A stretch of DNA of 64,000 nucleotides. It comes from Hippophae tibetana. Its lineage: Eukaryota > Streptophyta > Magnoliopsida > Rosales > Elaeagnaceae. Numbering within the stretch: position 1 is the stretch's first letter; each line of letters begins with the position of its first letter. Positions 47,201-60,900 of this stretch are shown piece by piece. Below the pieces are notes generated by a model. The model was not told where the DNA came from and did not search any database. It worked only from the letters and a program-made list of their open reading frames with translations. Where the stretch lies: NCBI GenBank assembly GCA_037013495.1, contig CM072807.1:35010802-35074801 (forward strand). Direction: 5' to 3'. The translations under genes were made by a program, and so were the position numbers.

Positions 47201-48986
47201 AAGTATATCAAATTGAAAAGAAAGCAGTATATGGATGATCAAAGAAATCAGACCTATCTTATTTAAGTCAGAAAAAAAATGTGGTTACTTAATACCTCAT
47301 CAAATGCTTCAAAAATGTCTATACTTGGCTGGTGAATTGTGCAGACAACCGTTCGTCCAGTATCCACGGTATTTCTGACAGTACGCATGACAATTGCAGC
47401 AGCTCTAGCATCAAGACCAGATGTAGGCTCATCCATGAAAATAATGGATGGATTAGCAACCAATTCTACAGCTATGGTTAGCCTTTTCCTTTGTTCTGTT
47501 GACAGTCCATCTACTCCCGGAAGGCCTACTAAAGAATTCCTTAATGGTTTTAGCTCCACTAATTCCATGACTTCCTCAACAAACATCTATTATGACGGAA
47601 GATGAAGGAACAACAATCATAAAACTCTATACCCAAATGAAACAAAACAGTTAACAAACCAGTAGTGAACTTTCTTGTTGACTATATTTCATTTTCTTTC
47701 CCTATTTCATATAATGTCTAAATATGCACATCAATTACTAAAATAAGTCATGGCTATGCAAATATTAAAAAGAGAAGGAAACTGAGAAAAGTAAAATGAT
47801 TTTAAGTATAAAGATTTGGTGTAATAAAACATGCCTGTCGTGTTTCCTTCTTAATCTCCTTATCAAGACGCAACCAAGCAGAGTAAACAAGAGATTCATA
47901 AACAGTGACATGTGGAGAATGAATGTCATTTTGTTCACAGTATCCGCTAACACGAGCAAAAGTTGCTTGATTCTTCAGATAACCAGAAATGATGATATTT
48001 CCTTCAATGTAGCCAGTAGTTTTTCTTCCAGCTAGAACATCCATCAATGTGGTCTTTCCAGCACCACTTATTCCAACCAATGCTGTAAGAATACCAGGCC
48101 TAAAAGCACCACTAACATCTTGTAGTAGTTGAAGACGATCCTCTTCAATTCCTTGTCTCTTCATTTCCTGGTAGCAGATCACAGCTCTAAAGCATTAAAA
48201 CCTAGCTATAGAATTGAACTTATAAATGCTCTCAAGTCTTAACAACAACAACAACAACCAAAAAAAAATCTGAAGTTCAAGATCTTACTACCATATGTTA
48301 TGTAACCATTAGGTATTACCATGTCAACTAGAGTTTATTTCAGTTTTGGATGTCCCATATGTCTGGCACATATCATCTTCAAGTTAAATTTAGTAGTGAA
48401 CATATCAGCCAAGTTTGAGGCATGAACATACCCTTACAGAACTGATCAAAAATCAACAAATTTAAATATAGGGAGGGAAAAAAAAACAAACAAAAACTAG
48501 GACTAAATATTATTGCTGGATACATCTCCATTTTGAGTTTTTATTTTTATTTCATTAAACCAATTCTACTTTAGTCGCCGCAAGATAGAAGAGAGACATG
48601 AAGAAGGGACTTACTGCAGGCATCTCAACATAGTAATTAACACGATCAAATGAAAGTGACAGGGGCTGAAAAGGCAACACCATCCCTTTTCTTTTAGATG
48701 TTTTTTCAGCAGTTCTAGCACTTGACTTGTCAGCGAGATTCTTTACTGCCATATCAGTGCCTGTCATAATTATAGTAACAATATTACAAAGCCCACTTTA
48801 TCTACCTTACAAGAGGAAGCTTATAGTTATAGAGTTATAGGTACGAGTCTAAAATAAAACTTATGTTACCTTCAAACAATGGGGCAGTAGAGGCTGAAGT
48901 AATTTCTCTCTCCCTATTTGGATGCTGTCCTTCAGATTTATCCTTGCTGTTTTCCTCAAGAATAACTGATTTAGAATTTCCCAGGG
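44286..48986 (-). other. PDR gene exons 11-20: linker, NBD2 and TMD2
   Basis: Exons 11-12 encode the variable Ser/Lys-rich linker ending in [20 protein letters not shown]. Exon 13 carries Walker A of NBD2 and the [19 protein letters not shown] loop. Exon 14 carries the signature, Walker B and the CTIHQPSID switch region. Exons 15-16 carry [11 protein letters not shown] and [11 protein letters not shown]. Exons 17-20 encode TMD2 with [32 protein letters not shown] and the last helices before the stop at 44286-44288. Intron 19 (44556-45817) is 1.26 kb and contains only low-complexity stretches (ATT repeats near 44680). Confidence 0.9.
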
Positions 48987-51900
48987 CTACATTTTATTGA
49001 AAGAACAATCAGAATTTAAATATCGTTCTGTAGCATGGTCAATGATTGTCACAAAGATGTGTTGACTTACGATTTAAGAATGTAAGTGCTGCAATGAAAC
49101 AGAGGTTGAAAAGTAGAGAAAAACCGAGGAGTGCCCCTACACATATCCAATACCAGTAGTCTTCAGTGAACATGCCTCTGGCCTTTAGAAGAACTTTTCC
49201 AACTGTGGGTTCAGGGATTCTTGGATCGGGATTAGGCTGCGAAAAAGAAACATTGTTATAATGTTCAAATGGATGAAGATAGTCGTGGCCTTCAGTGACA
49301 CATTTTAGAGAAACAAAGTTTAGTTCTTGAATGTTTTAGGGTGATCTTACAGCGCTCCATCTTTCATCAAGGAACTCATTGATGGCTATAGCATTTTGTC
49401 CATACATCATAGGAGAGGCATAGTAACCCCATATCATCCATGGTTCAATGTCATCTATAAAAGATGAAGATAATGGCTATTTAACTTTCTCAAATATGAT
49501 GCGCTCATGAAGAAAACTAAAACTATTTCAAGATTATATTGTTAAATGAATGGGAAACTCACAAAATAGGGTTGAGTTATACCAAATATCACAATCTAGT
49601 TTGAATTAGCTTATTTTATAATATGTTTTGATCATTATTCATGTTGATGTTCACAACTTTTTCCTTGGTCTTTACTTCCACATAACTGGCACGTACCCGT
49701 GTGGAAAATCAACACATACTTGTATTATTTTTCCCTTTCCACGTGAATATATGAAAATTCTACACACCCAATACTACTTTGTGAAATTTTCTAAACTCAA
49801 ACACCTTTATGAATTTCACACAAATCGGACCCTATTTTGGGTGATTTCCATTACTGCATACTGGTATTAAGATGATAAAGAAATGGCTAACATGATTGGT
49901 ATAGAAGTATAGACAAAAGTAATGTGTGGGCAACCAACCTTTTGCGACGATAAATCCCCCAAGGACAAAAACTAACAGCAATGTAAAGGTCCCTAGTGTG
50001 TTTGCAACAACTTGTGTTCTTCCAAGTGCAGCAATGAAACGGAAGAGAGATAAAGCCATCTGATGCACACCAAAGAATGCCAATAGTTGGCGAAAAAACC
50101 TGTGACAGTTTAATAGTTGTTTTTAGCTTAAATCACAAATTCATATTTGTTAAAAGGGGTAGTATAGTTATTTAAGTGCTCAGTTATATCTATATTATAT
50201 ATAGAGATCATGTGTTCTGTTTTCCATATATTAATAAAGTATTATTCTGATTCAACATGGTATATAATGGATTTCTTTTAACACAAATGGAACCCTAACA
50301 CTAACAAACAACCAACCGTCACTTCTCCCTCACCCCTAACAGCATCCCAGCCACCTCTGACATTCGGAATCAACCCATGATATGCGAAATCAGCCCCTGA
50401 AATCGCGAAATCTAGCCCAACCACCCCCTCTGTCGCACTACCAATCCCAGTCGCCACCCCTGCCACCTCCAGCCCAGTCGCCACCCTTGCCACCACTCCC
50501 AGTCTCAGTTTCTCTCTTTGTAGCGATTTGGCCTCCCTCTTTGCATCCGCCGATAGTCTCTTGTCTATTTGGGTTGTCTGAGTTCGCCTAAATGTGGTAT
50601 GGGTTCCATCTCTCTTTTTTTTTTAAGATCAGGTTTTGGCTCTCTCTTATGGTACGATTATTATTCTATCTGATATCACTGTAGTGTGTTGAATATTTAT
50701 TCTCTCATGAGTGATTCTTTGGTACCTCCCTTTATATTAGGATTTTCAAATTTAATGATTCTAATTATTTATGATGTGTTCTAACAATTTTGGTATTTTT
50801 AGCAGGGAAAAACACGTGATATATTAGAATTTAAAAATTAAAAAAAGAAAAGAAAAGATAATTCGATGGTTTGTAATGGATTGTGGTATAATACAAAACC
50901 TCATATCTACAAAAGCACATGTTTTTGGCCATGACAAAGGAGATTTGGAAAGTTAACTCTCAAGAATATAATGTCTCCAGAATTTTTGTATATTGCTATT
51001 AATCTTATGTTTTATAAGTGAATTAAACATATAAAAATAAATGGATACTTTATAGATGTGTGTATTTTACGAGTAGTTACGAGATATATTTATTAATGTC
51101 GTTACTAAAAAAAATTATTTTTATCCTTTTGTTGTAAGATAGGTATGTTGAATATTTAAACTTTTGAGGGGTATTAAAATTGTTAATAATTCCTTAATAG
51201 TATATTAGTTACATGCAACTAATATATTTTATCAGCTGTATATTAGTTGTATATTTTTCTTAAAAAACATTTTTTTTTAAAAGTAGATTCTTATTTCCTG
51301 TATTTAAATATGTATTAGTTCATTGTATCTTAATATTGTAAATACATTTCCAATATATTCAATTTGGTATCAGAGCAAAGAAAAAAAAAATTTACCGGCT
51401 TCTGAGCAAGCAGCGCTCGCCGCCTAGCGCTGCCTAACGCCGTCGCCAGTTTTTATGCAGTGTCGTTAACCTTCTCGCACTGTTCAGTTCGCGTCGCAGT
51501 TGCAGATATGTCGTCCAGTCCGCGCTGTCCAGTTCGCGAGGTCCAGCCCGCGTCGTTCAGCACCTGTCGACTAGCCCTGTGCCGTCTTGCCCTGCACAAC
51601 AGCCTTGCGCCGTCTTGCCCTGCGCATCGTCCCTGCGCACCGTCCCTGCGCACTAGCCCTACGCACCGTCCAGCTCGCGCACCCAACGCGCCGTCTAGCT
51701 CGCGCGTCCTGCGCCGTTCAACTCGCGCACCCCTGCATGTCGTCCAACTTCTTCCTGCATTTTCTGTGAGTCCGCACACTGAGCTGCTCAGTTTTTTGGA
51801 AATTTTGTTTCCCTTGTTTTTTAGTTTTAAGTTATGCCCTAATCTGTCCTAATCACCCCAACCCTCTAGCCCATCAATTTTAAGTTCTGCCCAACAACCC

Positions 51901-54900
51901 ATCAGCCCAAGCCCAACAGCCCATCAATTTTAAGTTCTGCCCATTAGCCCAAACCCATCAATTCAAGCCCAACAGCCCATCAGCCCAAGTCCAAGTCCAT
52001 CAGCCCACTTTTTAGCTCACTTTTCAGCCCACCCCAGCCAAAAAAAAAAAATTCCGCTGCACAATATATATATATTTTATTATTATTATTATTATTATTT
52101 CATTGGAAGATTCAAGACAGTATCAAGTTTTCAGAATTCATGAGGTTCCAAATTTTGAAGTTTCCGTTAAGAGTTCAGAAATAGGTTCTTTCGGGGGTAC
52201 TAAACTTAATGGTACAAATTTTCAAACATGAAAAAAAGTTATGTCTGTTTATCTTCGTGGGATGCATAAGATGGGACATGTATCTGGATCAATTCGGGCT
52301 CCTAGTCAAAATGATATAGAAGCCTATACTAGGTGGGAAGATGATGATGACTTTGTCATGTCAATTCTATTTCGAGCCATCACTGATGATATATTACAAA
52401 TGGTGGAGGAATGTGAAACTGCTGAGGCCATATGGAATACCTTAAGCGATCTCTATACAAATGAGTCTGACTTTATTCAAGTTCATGAACTCATTTGCAA
52501 AGCTGCCGGCATGCAGCAAAATGGGAAACCCGTATCTCTTTTTTTTACCAAGCTGAAAAATGTATGGGCTGAAATTGTACAGAAACGCCCGTGTAAAATT
52601 AAAAATTCAGAAGACCTTCTGTGGTACCAGAAGGAGAAGGAGCTTGAACGAGTACATGCCTTTTTAAGATGCCTTGATACAAAACATAATAGTGCTAAAG
52701 GCGAATTGCTTCGAATGTCAGACCCTCCGAGCTTGACTACTGCCTTTACATACATCTGTAAAGACGAATCTCAGCAAGAGAGTCTTCATCAGGCACATAT
52801 TGAGGTATCAAGCCTAGCCATTCAAGCCAAATCAAAGGCACCCTTCCTCCAACAACAAACTTTAATTCCACTTCATCAGCAGGGACCTCCACCGGGTTTT
52901 ACCAATCGCCCTCGTTCTCCCTACTCTTATTGCAATGAATAGGGGCATCTTCGTGAGACTTGTTGGAAACTATATCCACACTTGAAACCAAAAGCAGACT
53001 ACTATGCGACAAAACGACAAAATGGGTATCGTTCTAAAGCAAAAACAGATGCCGTGCAAATTGTCCAAGAACCAGACTATTATGGACAGAATCATCCTTT
53101 GGAATGTGGAGGTATCCCTACAGCTTCAATAGCTGATCGTGGTAAGATTGGTATGACCTTAAATGTTTCTCACTCTGTTGGGTCTAATACTTGGATTATT
53201 GATTCTGGTGCATCTGATCATATGACTTATGATAAATCTTATTTTAATGAGTTATCTCCTCCACCAGTGTCTTATGTTACAAATGCTAATGGTGAGGCCT
53301 TTTCTGTCTTAGGACCGGGGTCAGTTCATATCACTCCATCTTTACAGCTCCATAATGTTTTATATGTACCTGACTTATCTCATCACTTAATATCTGTCCC
53401 ACAGTTGAATATTGAGTCTAAATGCTTTGTAACTTTTTATCCTATGTATGTGATTTTTCAGGATCTTCTTACCAGGGAAATAATTGGTCGAGGGTATCTG
53501 AGGGGAAGATTGTTCCGCTTGGATCAGAACTACGGAGGGGAGAAACCAGGAGCACAGGTAAGCACTGTATTGACTTCTAGTTCCGATAAGCTAAGTGAAA
53601 TTTGGTTGTGGCATCGCCGCTTAGGGCATCCGTCTTTTAGTCTTATGAAAAAACCATGCCTACTTTATTTATTGGTGTTAGTGAGACTGTGTTGCATTGT
53701 GAGACTTGTGTTTTGGCCAAGAGCCATCGTGTTACTTATTCTCCTAGTATTTCTAATAAAAGTACTATTCCTTTTGAATTAATTCATTCTGATGTTCGGG
53801 GACCATCTAAAGAGCCCACTATATCGGGTATGAGATATTTTGTTTCATTTATCGATGATTGTACAAGGTTATCGTGGATTTCTCTTCTTAGAACAAAAGA
53901 TGAAGTTTTTTCAATTTTTCAAAATTTTCATACCTTTGTTCAAACACAATATAATGGCATCATTCGGATCCTCCGTTCTGACAATGGGGGGAATATGTTA
54001 ATCATGTTTTTCAAAAAAATTTCAAAACGCATGGGATTATTCACCAAACTACTTGTTCGCAAACACCGGAACAAAATGGAGTGTCTGAAAGAAAAAATCG
54101 TCATTTACTTGATATGGCTCGTGCACTCTTATTTAGTGCTTATATGCCAAAATACCTTTGGGATGATGTTGTACAAGCTTCCGCCCATCTTATCAATCGT
54201 CTTCCATCTAGTGTCCTTAACGGCAAAATCTCAGTCCAAATTCTCGCATCTTATGTCTCCTTATCATCCTTTCATAATCTTCCTACCCGTGTATTTGGTT
54301 GTGTTGCTTTTGTGCATGTTCCTAAAAATCAAAGATCTAAATTAGATGCCCGGGCAATTAAATGTGTGTTTGTTGGTTATGGAAGTTATCAGAAAGGGTA
54401 CAAGTGCTTCCATCCACCAACCAGAAAGTATTATGTTATTATAGATGTTACCTTCTTTGAGGACATGAGTTATTTTTCCTCACCTGATACTGCTCGGTAG
54501 GGAGAGAATACATATTTCGAAGAACTGTATCATGGTGAGGGGGAGGCATTAGGTGAGTCACCAACTGATGTTTCAATAAGACCAGATGAGACTTCTAATT
54601 CATTGAATCCAATCATTGCAGAAATAGATGCTTCAAGTATTCAAGCACCAAATTCACTTACAGCAAATGACATTGAAGACAGAACTGCACCCTCGGGCAT
54701 TACTCCTACCCTTGATCAACAACTCCCTGGTATTGAAGGTCACTCATCTGAGGTATGTACACCTACTGATACTAATAACATCGAGTCTAATGTTGGATAG
54801 TATGTGTTACCAAATAGGTCTACTCGAGGTCAACCACCCAGTAGCCAATTTCATGTCCACTAAAAGATTATCTAAGTCATACAAATCATTTGTGAATCAA

Positions 54901-57900
54901 ATATCTGGTGTATCAGTACCTAACAAAGTGCATGATGCGTTGGGAGATCCAATATGGAGGAAGGCAATGGATGAAGAGATGGATGCATTAAAGAAGAACG
55001 ATACTTGGCAACTTGTGTCACCACCACAAGAAAAAAAGGCAGTTGGTTGTCGATGGGTGTTTACTATAAAACATAATGGTGATGGATCCATAAATCGGTA
55101 TAAAGCTCGTCTTGTAGCAAAAGGATTTACTCAAACGTATGGTGTAGACTACGATGAGACTTTTTCTCCTGTTGCCAAAATGAACACGATTCAGGTTCTG
55201 CTCTCACTTGCTGCTAACCTAAACTGGCCACTTCGGCAGTTTGATGTCAAGAATGCGTTTCTTTATGGAGAATTAGCCGAGGAGGTGTACATGAGTCTTC
55301 CACCTGGGTATGTAGTTGATTCTCCTGGTAATTTTGTATGCAAATTGAGGAAGTCTTTGTATGGCCTCAAGCAATCCCCTCGAGCCTGGTTTGGAAGGTT
55401 TTCACAGTTCATGCAAAAGGTTGGTTACAAACAGAGTAATTCAGACTACACTCTATTTCTCAAACATCAACAAGGGAAGGTAACAACCCTAATCATTTAT
55501 GTTAATGATATGGTAATCACTGGTGATGATACTATTGAGATGGATAAATTACAAAGACAACTAGCCTCTGAATTCGAGATGAAGGACTTAGTTGAACTAA
55601 AGTACTTCTTAGGAATTGAGGTAGCCAGGGGTAGAGAAGGAATATATCTGTGTCAGAGGAAGTACATTATTGATTTGCTAACAGAGACATGTATGTTAGA
55701 TTGCAAACCTATTGACACTCCTATTGAGCAAAACCATTGTTTAGCAGAGTATCCAGATCAGATACCAACTGATCGAGCTCGCTACCAGAGATTGGTTGGA
55801 CGTTGATTTACTTAGCTCATACTAGACCAGATGTTGCATATGCAGTAAGTGTGGTAAGTCAGTTTATGCATAATCTAAGTGAGAACCATATGAATGTTGT
55901 TTTGAGAATTTTAAGGTATTTGAAATCGGCTCCAGGAAGGGGAGTAATGTTCTCTAAACACAACAATCCTCTTGAAGTCTGTGGATTCATAGATGCAGAT
56001 TGGGCAGGAAGTATTACAGATAGAAAGTCAATATCGGGTTATTTCACCTTTGTGGGAGGAAATTTGGTTACATGGAAAAGTAAGAAGCAGAAAGTGGTGG
56101 CACGATCTAGTGCTGAGGCCGAGTATAGAGGTATGGCTCATGGGGTTTGCGAATTGCTGTGGATAAGAACTTTGTTATTGGATTTGGGTTTCGAACTCAA
56201 AAACACTATGTAGATGTATTGTGACAATCGGACAGCCATTGATATATCACAAAATCCAATATAACATGATCGCACTAAGCATGTAGATGCCAAACTTATT
56301 AGTTTTCCTTTTGTTCTCACAGAAGAGCAGCTTGCAGATATACTTACCAAAGGAGTTTTCAAGAAGGCATTATACGGTTCACTAAGCAAGTTGGGCATGA
56401 TCGATATCTACGCGCCAACTTGAAGGGGAGTGTTAATAATTCCTTAATGGTATATTAGTTGTATGCAACTAATATACTTTATCAGCTGTATATTAGTTGT
56501 ATGCAACTAATATACTTTATCAGCTGTATATTAGTTGTATGCAACTAATATACTTTTCCTAAAATGCACTTTTCCAAAAAAAAAAACAGATTCTTATTTC
56601 TTGTATTTAAACATGTATTAGTTCATTGTATCTTAATATTGTAAATACATTTCCAATATATTCAATTAAAATTAGGGTACTTTAATATTATTCATATTCA
56701 TATAGGGTGTCTGAAGTAAAACAGAATATATGCATAGGAAACTTAATCATCATGAATAGTTAAAGTGCATTTCAACTAAATATACCTACTAGCAGCTGGA
56801 GCAAATCCAATAGTGTAATAGGTGAGGATGATCCATATTACTGACTCCATCAATGAGAGAGGGATTCTTAGGATCCATATCGGTAAACAAAAAGCCCAGG
56901 CTGGAAAGAACATGAAATCCCTCTGTTTGAAAAATACTGGAATCCGAAATATAGTCATTGCAAGCTCTGCCATTCCATTAAACATTATATTTATTAGACT
57001 GAAAAAGAGTGCACCATAAAATTTCTGTCCTCCTATTATATCGTGACACGTCATTCTCGTTCTAAGGAATACTGTCATAGCAATTAAAGACATGATTGTA
57101 ATCTGAACTATCTTGAATATAAATATAAAGGAGCTGCGCTTCATCAACAGCCATTCTCTTGCAAAGCAGGCTTTGAAGAGTTCCCAGTTTGAGATTCCAT
57201 ACTTTTCTTTCACCAAGGCTGCAGGGTGAAGTTTTGTTCTATCATAAGGAATACTGAGTTCTTTTAAGAGATTTTGTCCAACATGAAAATTCTTGAAACA
57301 TTCTACAAACTCAGCTACACTTGTATAATGATAAGGTTCATTCTTTTTAAACCAATACTGCCCTTGGTCCTTTTTGGAAGTAACTTCTTGTAGAAAGTCG
57401 GCGACACCTTTCCTTTCCGGGCATTTGAAACCAACACTTTCGAAAAATTGTAGCACATTCTCAAGTGGCCCTTGATAGACAATCTGACCCTCGGAAAGTA
57501 AAATAATGTCATCAAAGAGCTCAAAGGTTTCAGGTGCAGGTTGCAGAAGAGAGATTATCATGGTTACATCCCTTATGTGAACCATCTGTCTCATAAACCT
57601 CACTATCTGATATGTTGTTGAACTGTCCAGTCCTGTTGATATTTCATCCATGAGAAAAACTTGTGCGGGTCCAACCAACATTTCTCCTGCATTTATTATC
57701 ATTCGCTTTAACATGTCTTCAAAGGCCAAGCCAAAAAGGCACTCAGAGAATTCCTGCGAGAATCCGTGAAAATACTAGACCTTTGCCACTCTACTGAAGA
57801 GTGGTGTTCGTTCAAATATAAGGTGTGAAATGAATTGCTCGATTTATTTAAAGTTATCCAATAAGTTGATGGGCTAAAAATATTTATCTTAATTAACTAA

Positions 57901-60900
57901 TGAGCTAAAATGAATTAGTTTACACGGTTCATGATTAGCATACGAACTCATTTTAAAAAATACATTTGTCAAAAAATAATTATTATAATGTTAATGTCTT
58001 TATGAAAAAATTCACTTTTAATTTTTTTCTTGTTTTATAAAAATATTATCAAAAGATAATATTTATATTAACATTTTTGTTTGTAAAAAAAAATTATGTT
58101 TATTTTAATTTTATTTTTTAAAAATGCAAATGAATAAGCTTGTGAACTGTCTAATCTAATCCATTTAAAAGTGATATTAGCTTACCTCAACTCACATGAT
58201 AAATTTTAGATGAGCTATTGAACTGAGTTTAAGCGAACCAGGCCAAGTTAGTTCATTTAACGTCCCTAATCAAATTTCCCAATTTCAACCGATTTCTCTC
58301 TATTCATTTAATGTTTAATTTGCAAACCTATAGTAACACGCTTCTTTTGTCCTCCAGATATGCCCCTCCTCATCTCATCTCCCACCAAAATATCAGCGCA
58401 GATATCTAACCCAAGAATCTGTCAAGTGTTAACAGCTATCTTAATTACATAAATATGCAAGAATTTATATGACAGAAAAAGTCGGCACAAGCTAAAATGA
58501 AACATACCTTAAGAAGATAATCTGAAACCAAACTTGTTTCCTGTCCAGCCATGGCCGTGGCTTTCATGAATGCATCAATTTCAGGGTCAGGTTTAATTCC
58601 AGCTTCTTTTTCACGTTTTGACAATTCAACAAGCAACTCATATCTGGTTCCAACTCCCAAGCAACGACCTGAAAAGTCCAAAGTTTCTCTGACTGTCATT
58701 TCACCATAGTGAAGGTCATGCTGCCCAATATAAGCACATGATCTTTGAGGAACAAACTCTGATAGTTCATGGCCACAATAAGTAACTTTTCCAGATACCT
58801 GTCAATGTAAGTCATGGTGATTAAGTCTGAACTGAACACTCATGTTACATTACTTAACGGACAAGGGCATCAATATTACAAAATATATATATATATATAT
58901 GGATATGTTGATTTTGATAGCTACAGTGTAATTTCAACGTGATTTATAAATTTGAACTAAATGTATTGAAATTGAAAAGATAAGAATTAATTATAAGAAA
59001 AATAGTTAGGAACTATAGTGTTGAGTCTGAAAAAGGATGTGGACTGATTATGTAGTTGCCAAGTACAACCATTCTCACCTTCTATGATTATTCAAACAAC
59101 TTCACCTCAATTTGAACACATTTGGTTTCTTAATAACACGGAAATAAATGTTGAATCTGAACAGGTTAGGGACGAATAGAACAGTTTAACCCATTCTATA
59201 CGTAGTTTGAAGAGAAAATATTGAATTGGAGTTCTTTAAAGCAAAACATCAAACACCTGAAAGACATTTTTATAGTGTAAACAGAAAATAGGGATAACAA
59301 CAAACCCTAAGATTTTTATCATTCTTCCCTGCAAATGCCTGCAGCAATGTAGTTTTCCCTGATCCTGGAGGTCCCAAGAGCAGTGTCATTCTGCATAATA
59401 CAACCAATCAATGAAATAAAACTTGCAAAGACATATTGGGCAAAAGAAATATATAGCAACAGCCACATTTAACCAGTAGTCTAATTTACAACATAAAAAT
59501 TTCTGACCCATGGGCTATATAGAACAATTTATTTCCAAAAATGGACACTGGTAATTTTCTGGTAAGGGAATAAAAGAGCCCAACTTGTGAAATAGACGGA
59601 TATACCTTGATGGCTTCACCAATCCACTCACATCACGAAGTATCTTAACAACCCTTTTCTTTGATGATGAAAGCTTGATGAGTCCAAGAAGTGCCTATCA
59701 GCACAATGTTACAAGAAAAAACAGAACAGATAGTGTAAACACCTGAGAGCAAACTTGAAGCTTGATCATTACAAGAAAATTGAATAACAGTGACATTAGA
59801 AATTGATTGAGAATCACAATTTAAATGCCTAACATCAGATAGTGTGCAATTTTGATTTTATAAATATATTATGGCAAATTTGAGAAAAGAAAAGTAATCA
59901 GTAGACAGTACATAGAGGGATTAGTAGAAATCTCTTATATTAGGTAATTAGGTTATTGGTGTCGTTTGGTTGTTTGGATTAAAGTGGTGTCACTTAATTT
60001 CAATGTTTTTAAAAGAAATGAGTAAATTAAGAATAAAATATATTATTTTAATAATTTTTTATTAAAATATTATTTTAATATAATAACATTAAAATAATAT
60101 AATTTGTCTTAAATTAATCTGTTTTTTAAGTTAATAGACTAAATAATATCATTTATAATCTAAGAGACCAAATAATATTATTTTAATATTTTTTTATTAA
60201 ATTATTATTTTGTTATGTTAAGTGATTAAAATACAATTAAAAATCTATCATTTAATAATAATAAAGTAATAATTAATATGAAATTTTTTTCCCAAATTAT
60301 TTAGTTTTGGATTAAGATCTTTGCTTGTTTTTCTTGTTTGTATTTGTTTTTAAATCTTAACTATCAATTTTACATCCAATACATACTATGATAGGAAGCT
60401 ATTAATAAAAAAATAATATTTTAATCCTTATATTAATAACGTGTAACTTAGATTTGGTAAATAAAAATAATAAAAGATTACATTTTTTTTAGTTTATTAT
60501 TTATTGATTGTTATTATTTTTATTTTAATATTTTATTAAAAAAAATTTAAATATGGATTTAATATTTTTTTTTGTTAGTTTATTACTATAGTTGATTTCT
60601 TTAAAATAATTTTATATTAAATTTTATTTTTATTCCACTCAAATTTTATCACGTTTAATTATTTAATATGAAAAAAAAAATTAAAATAATATAATTTATT
60701 CTTAATTAATGATTTTTTCGCATATATGAAACTAAAAAACTTCTTACAATTTATTTCATAACGATTTAGGCTTCTTTGACCTTCTTCCTATGTCTTAATA
60801 AAAATATTTTGAATTAAACTCTTGAAGTGAATGGTGGTACTTGTTGTATTAGAGGTCATTTAAATAGTACTGCACATTATCAACTTTCTATTGGTTGGGT

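Larger units (their letters stand above)
51181..56664 (+). mobile_element. Ty1-copia element inside intron 7, antisense to the PDR gene
   Basis: LTRs at 51181-51361 (181 bp) and 56431-56664 (234 bp), Met-tRNA primer site at 51365-51376, polypurine tract TTGAAGGGGAG at 56420-56430. Domains in copia order: gag, protease, integrase, RT, RNase H. ATTAAAAT occurs on both sides (51173-51180 and 56665-56672). The element has frameshifts and stops and a changed RT active site, so it is not autonomous. It runs opposite to the transporter gene. Confidence 0.93.
49071..57686 (-). other. PDR gene exons 7-10: end of NBD1 and TMD1, with 6.7-kb intron 7
   Basis: Exon 7 (901 nt) starts at [15 protein letters not shown]. 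The open frame continues past it to 57729, but the acceptor TAAATGCAG ends at 57687, so the extra residues are intron. It holds the PDR motif [20 protein letters not shown], the [20 protein letters not shown] block and the first membrane helices. Exons 8-10 hold the rest of TMD1 ([20 protein letters not shown], the [18 protein letters not shown] loop, [17 protein letters not shown]). Arg 653 is split across intron 7 (AG|G). Confidence 0.9.

Noticed and set aside
51453-51852. Arg/Ala-rich frames on both strands
   Set aside because: Low-complexity GC-rich leader of the intronic copia; no start context or domain, gag begins further on.
57687-57729. Upstream extension of the exon 7 reading frame starting with Met at 57729
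   Set aside because: The acceptor AAATGCAG lies inside it and a cut at 57686 joins exon 6 in phase with the conserved GEMLVGP motif; the extra residues are intron.
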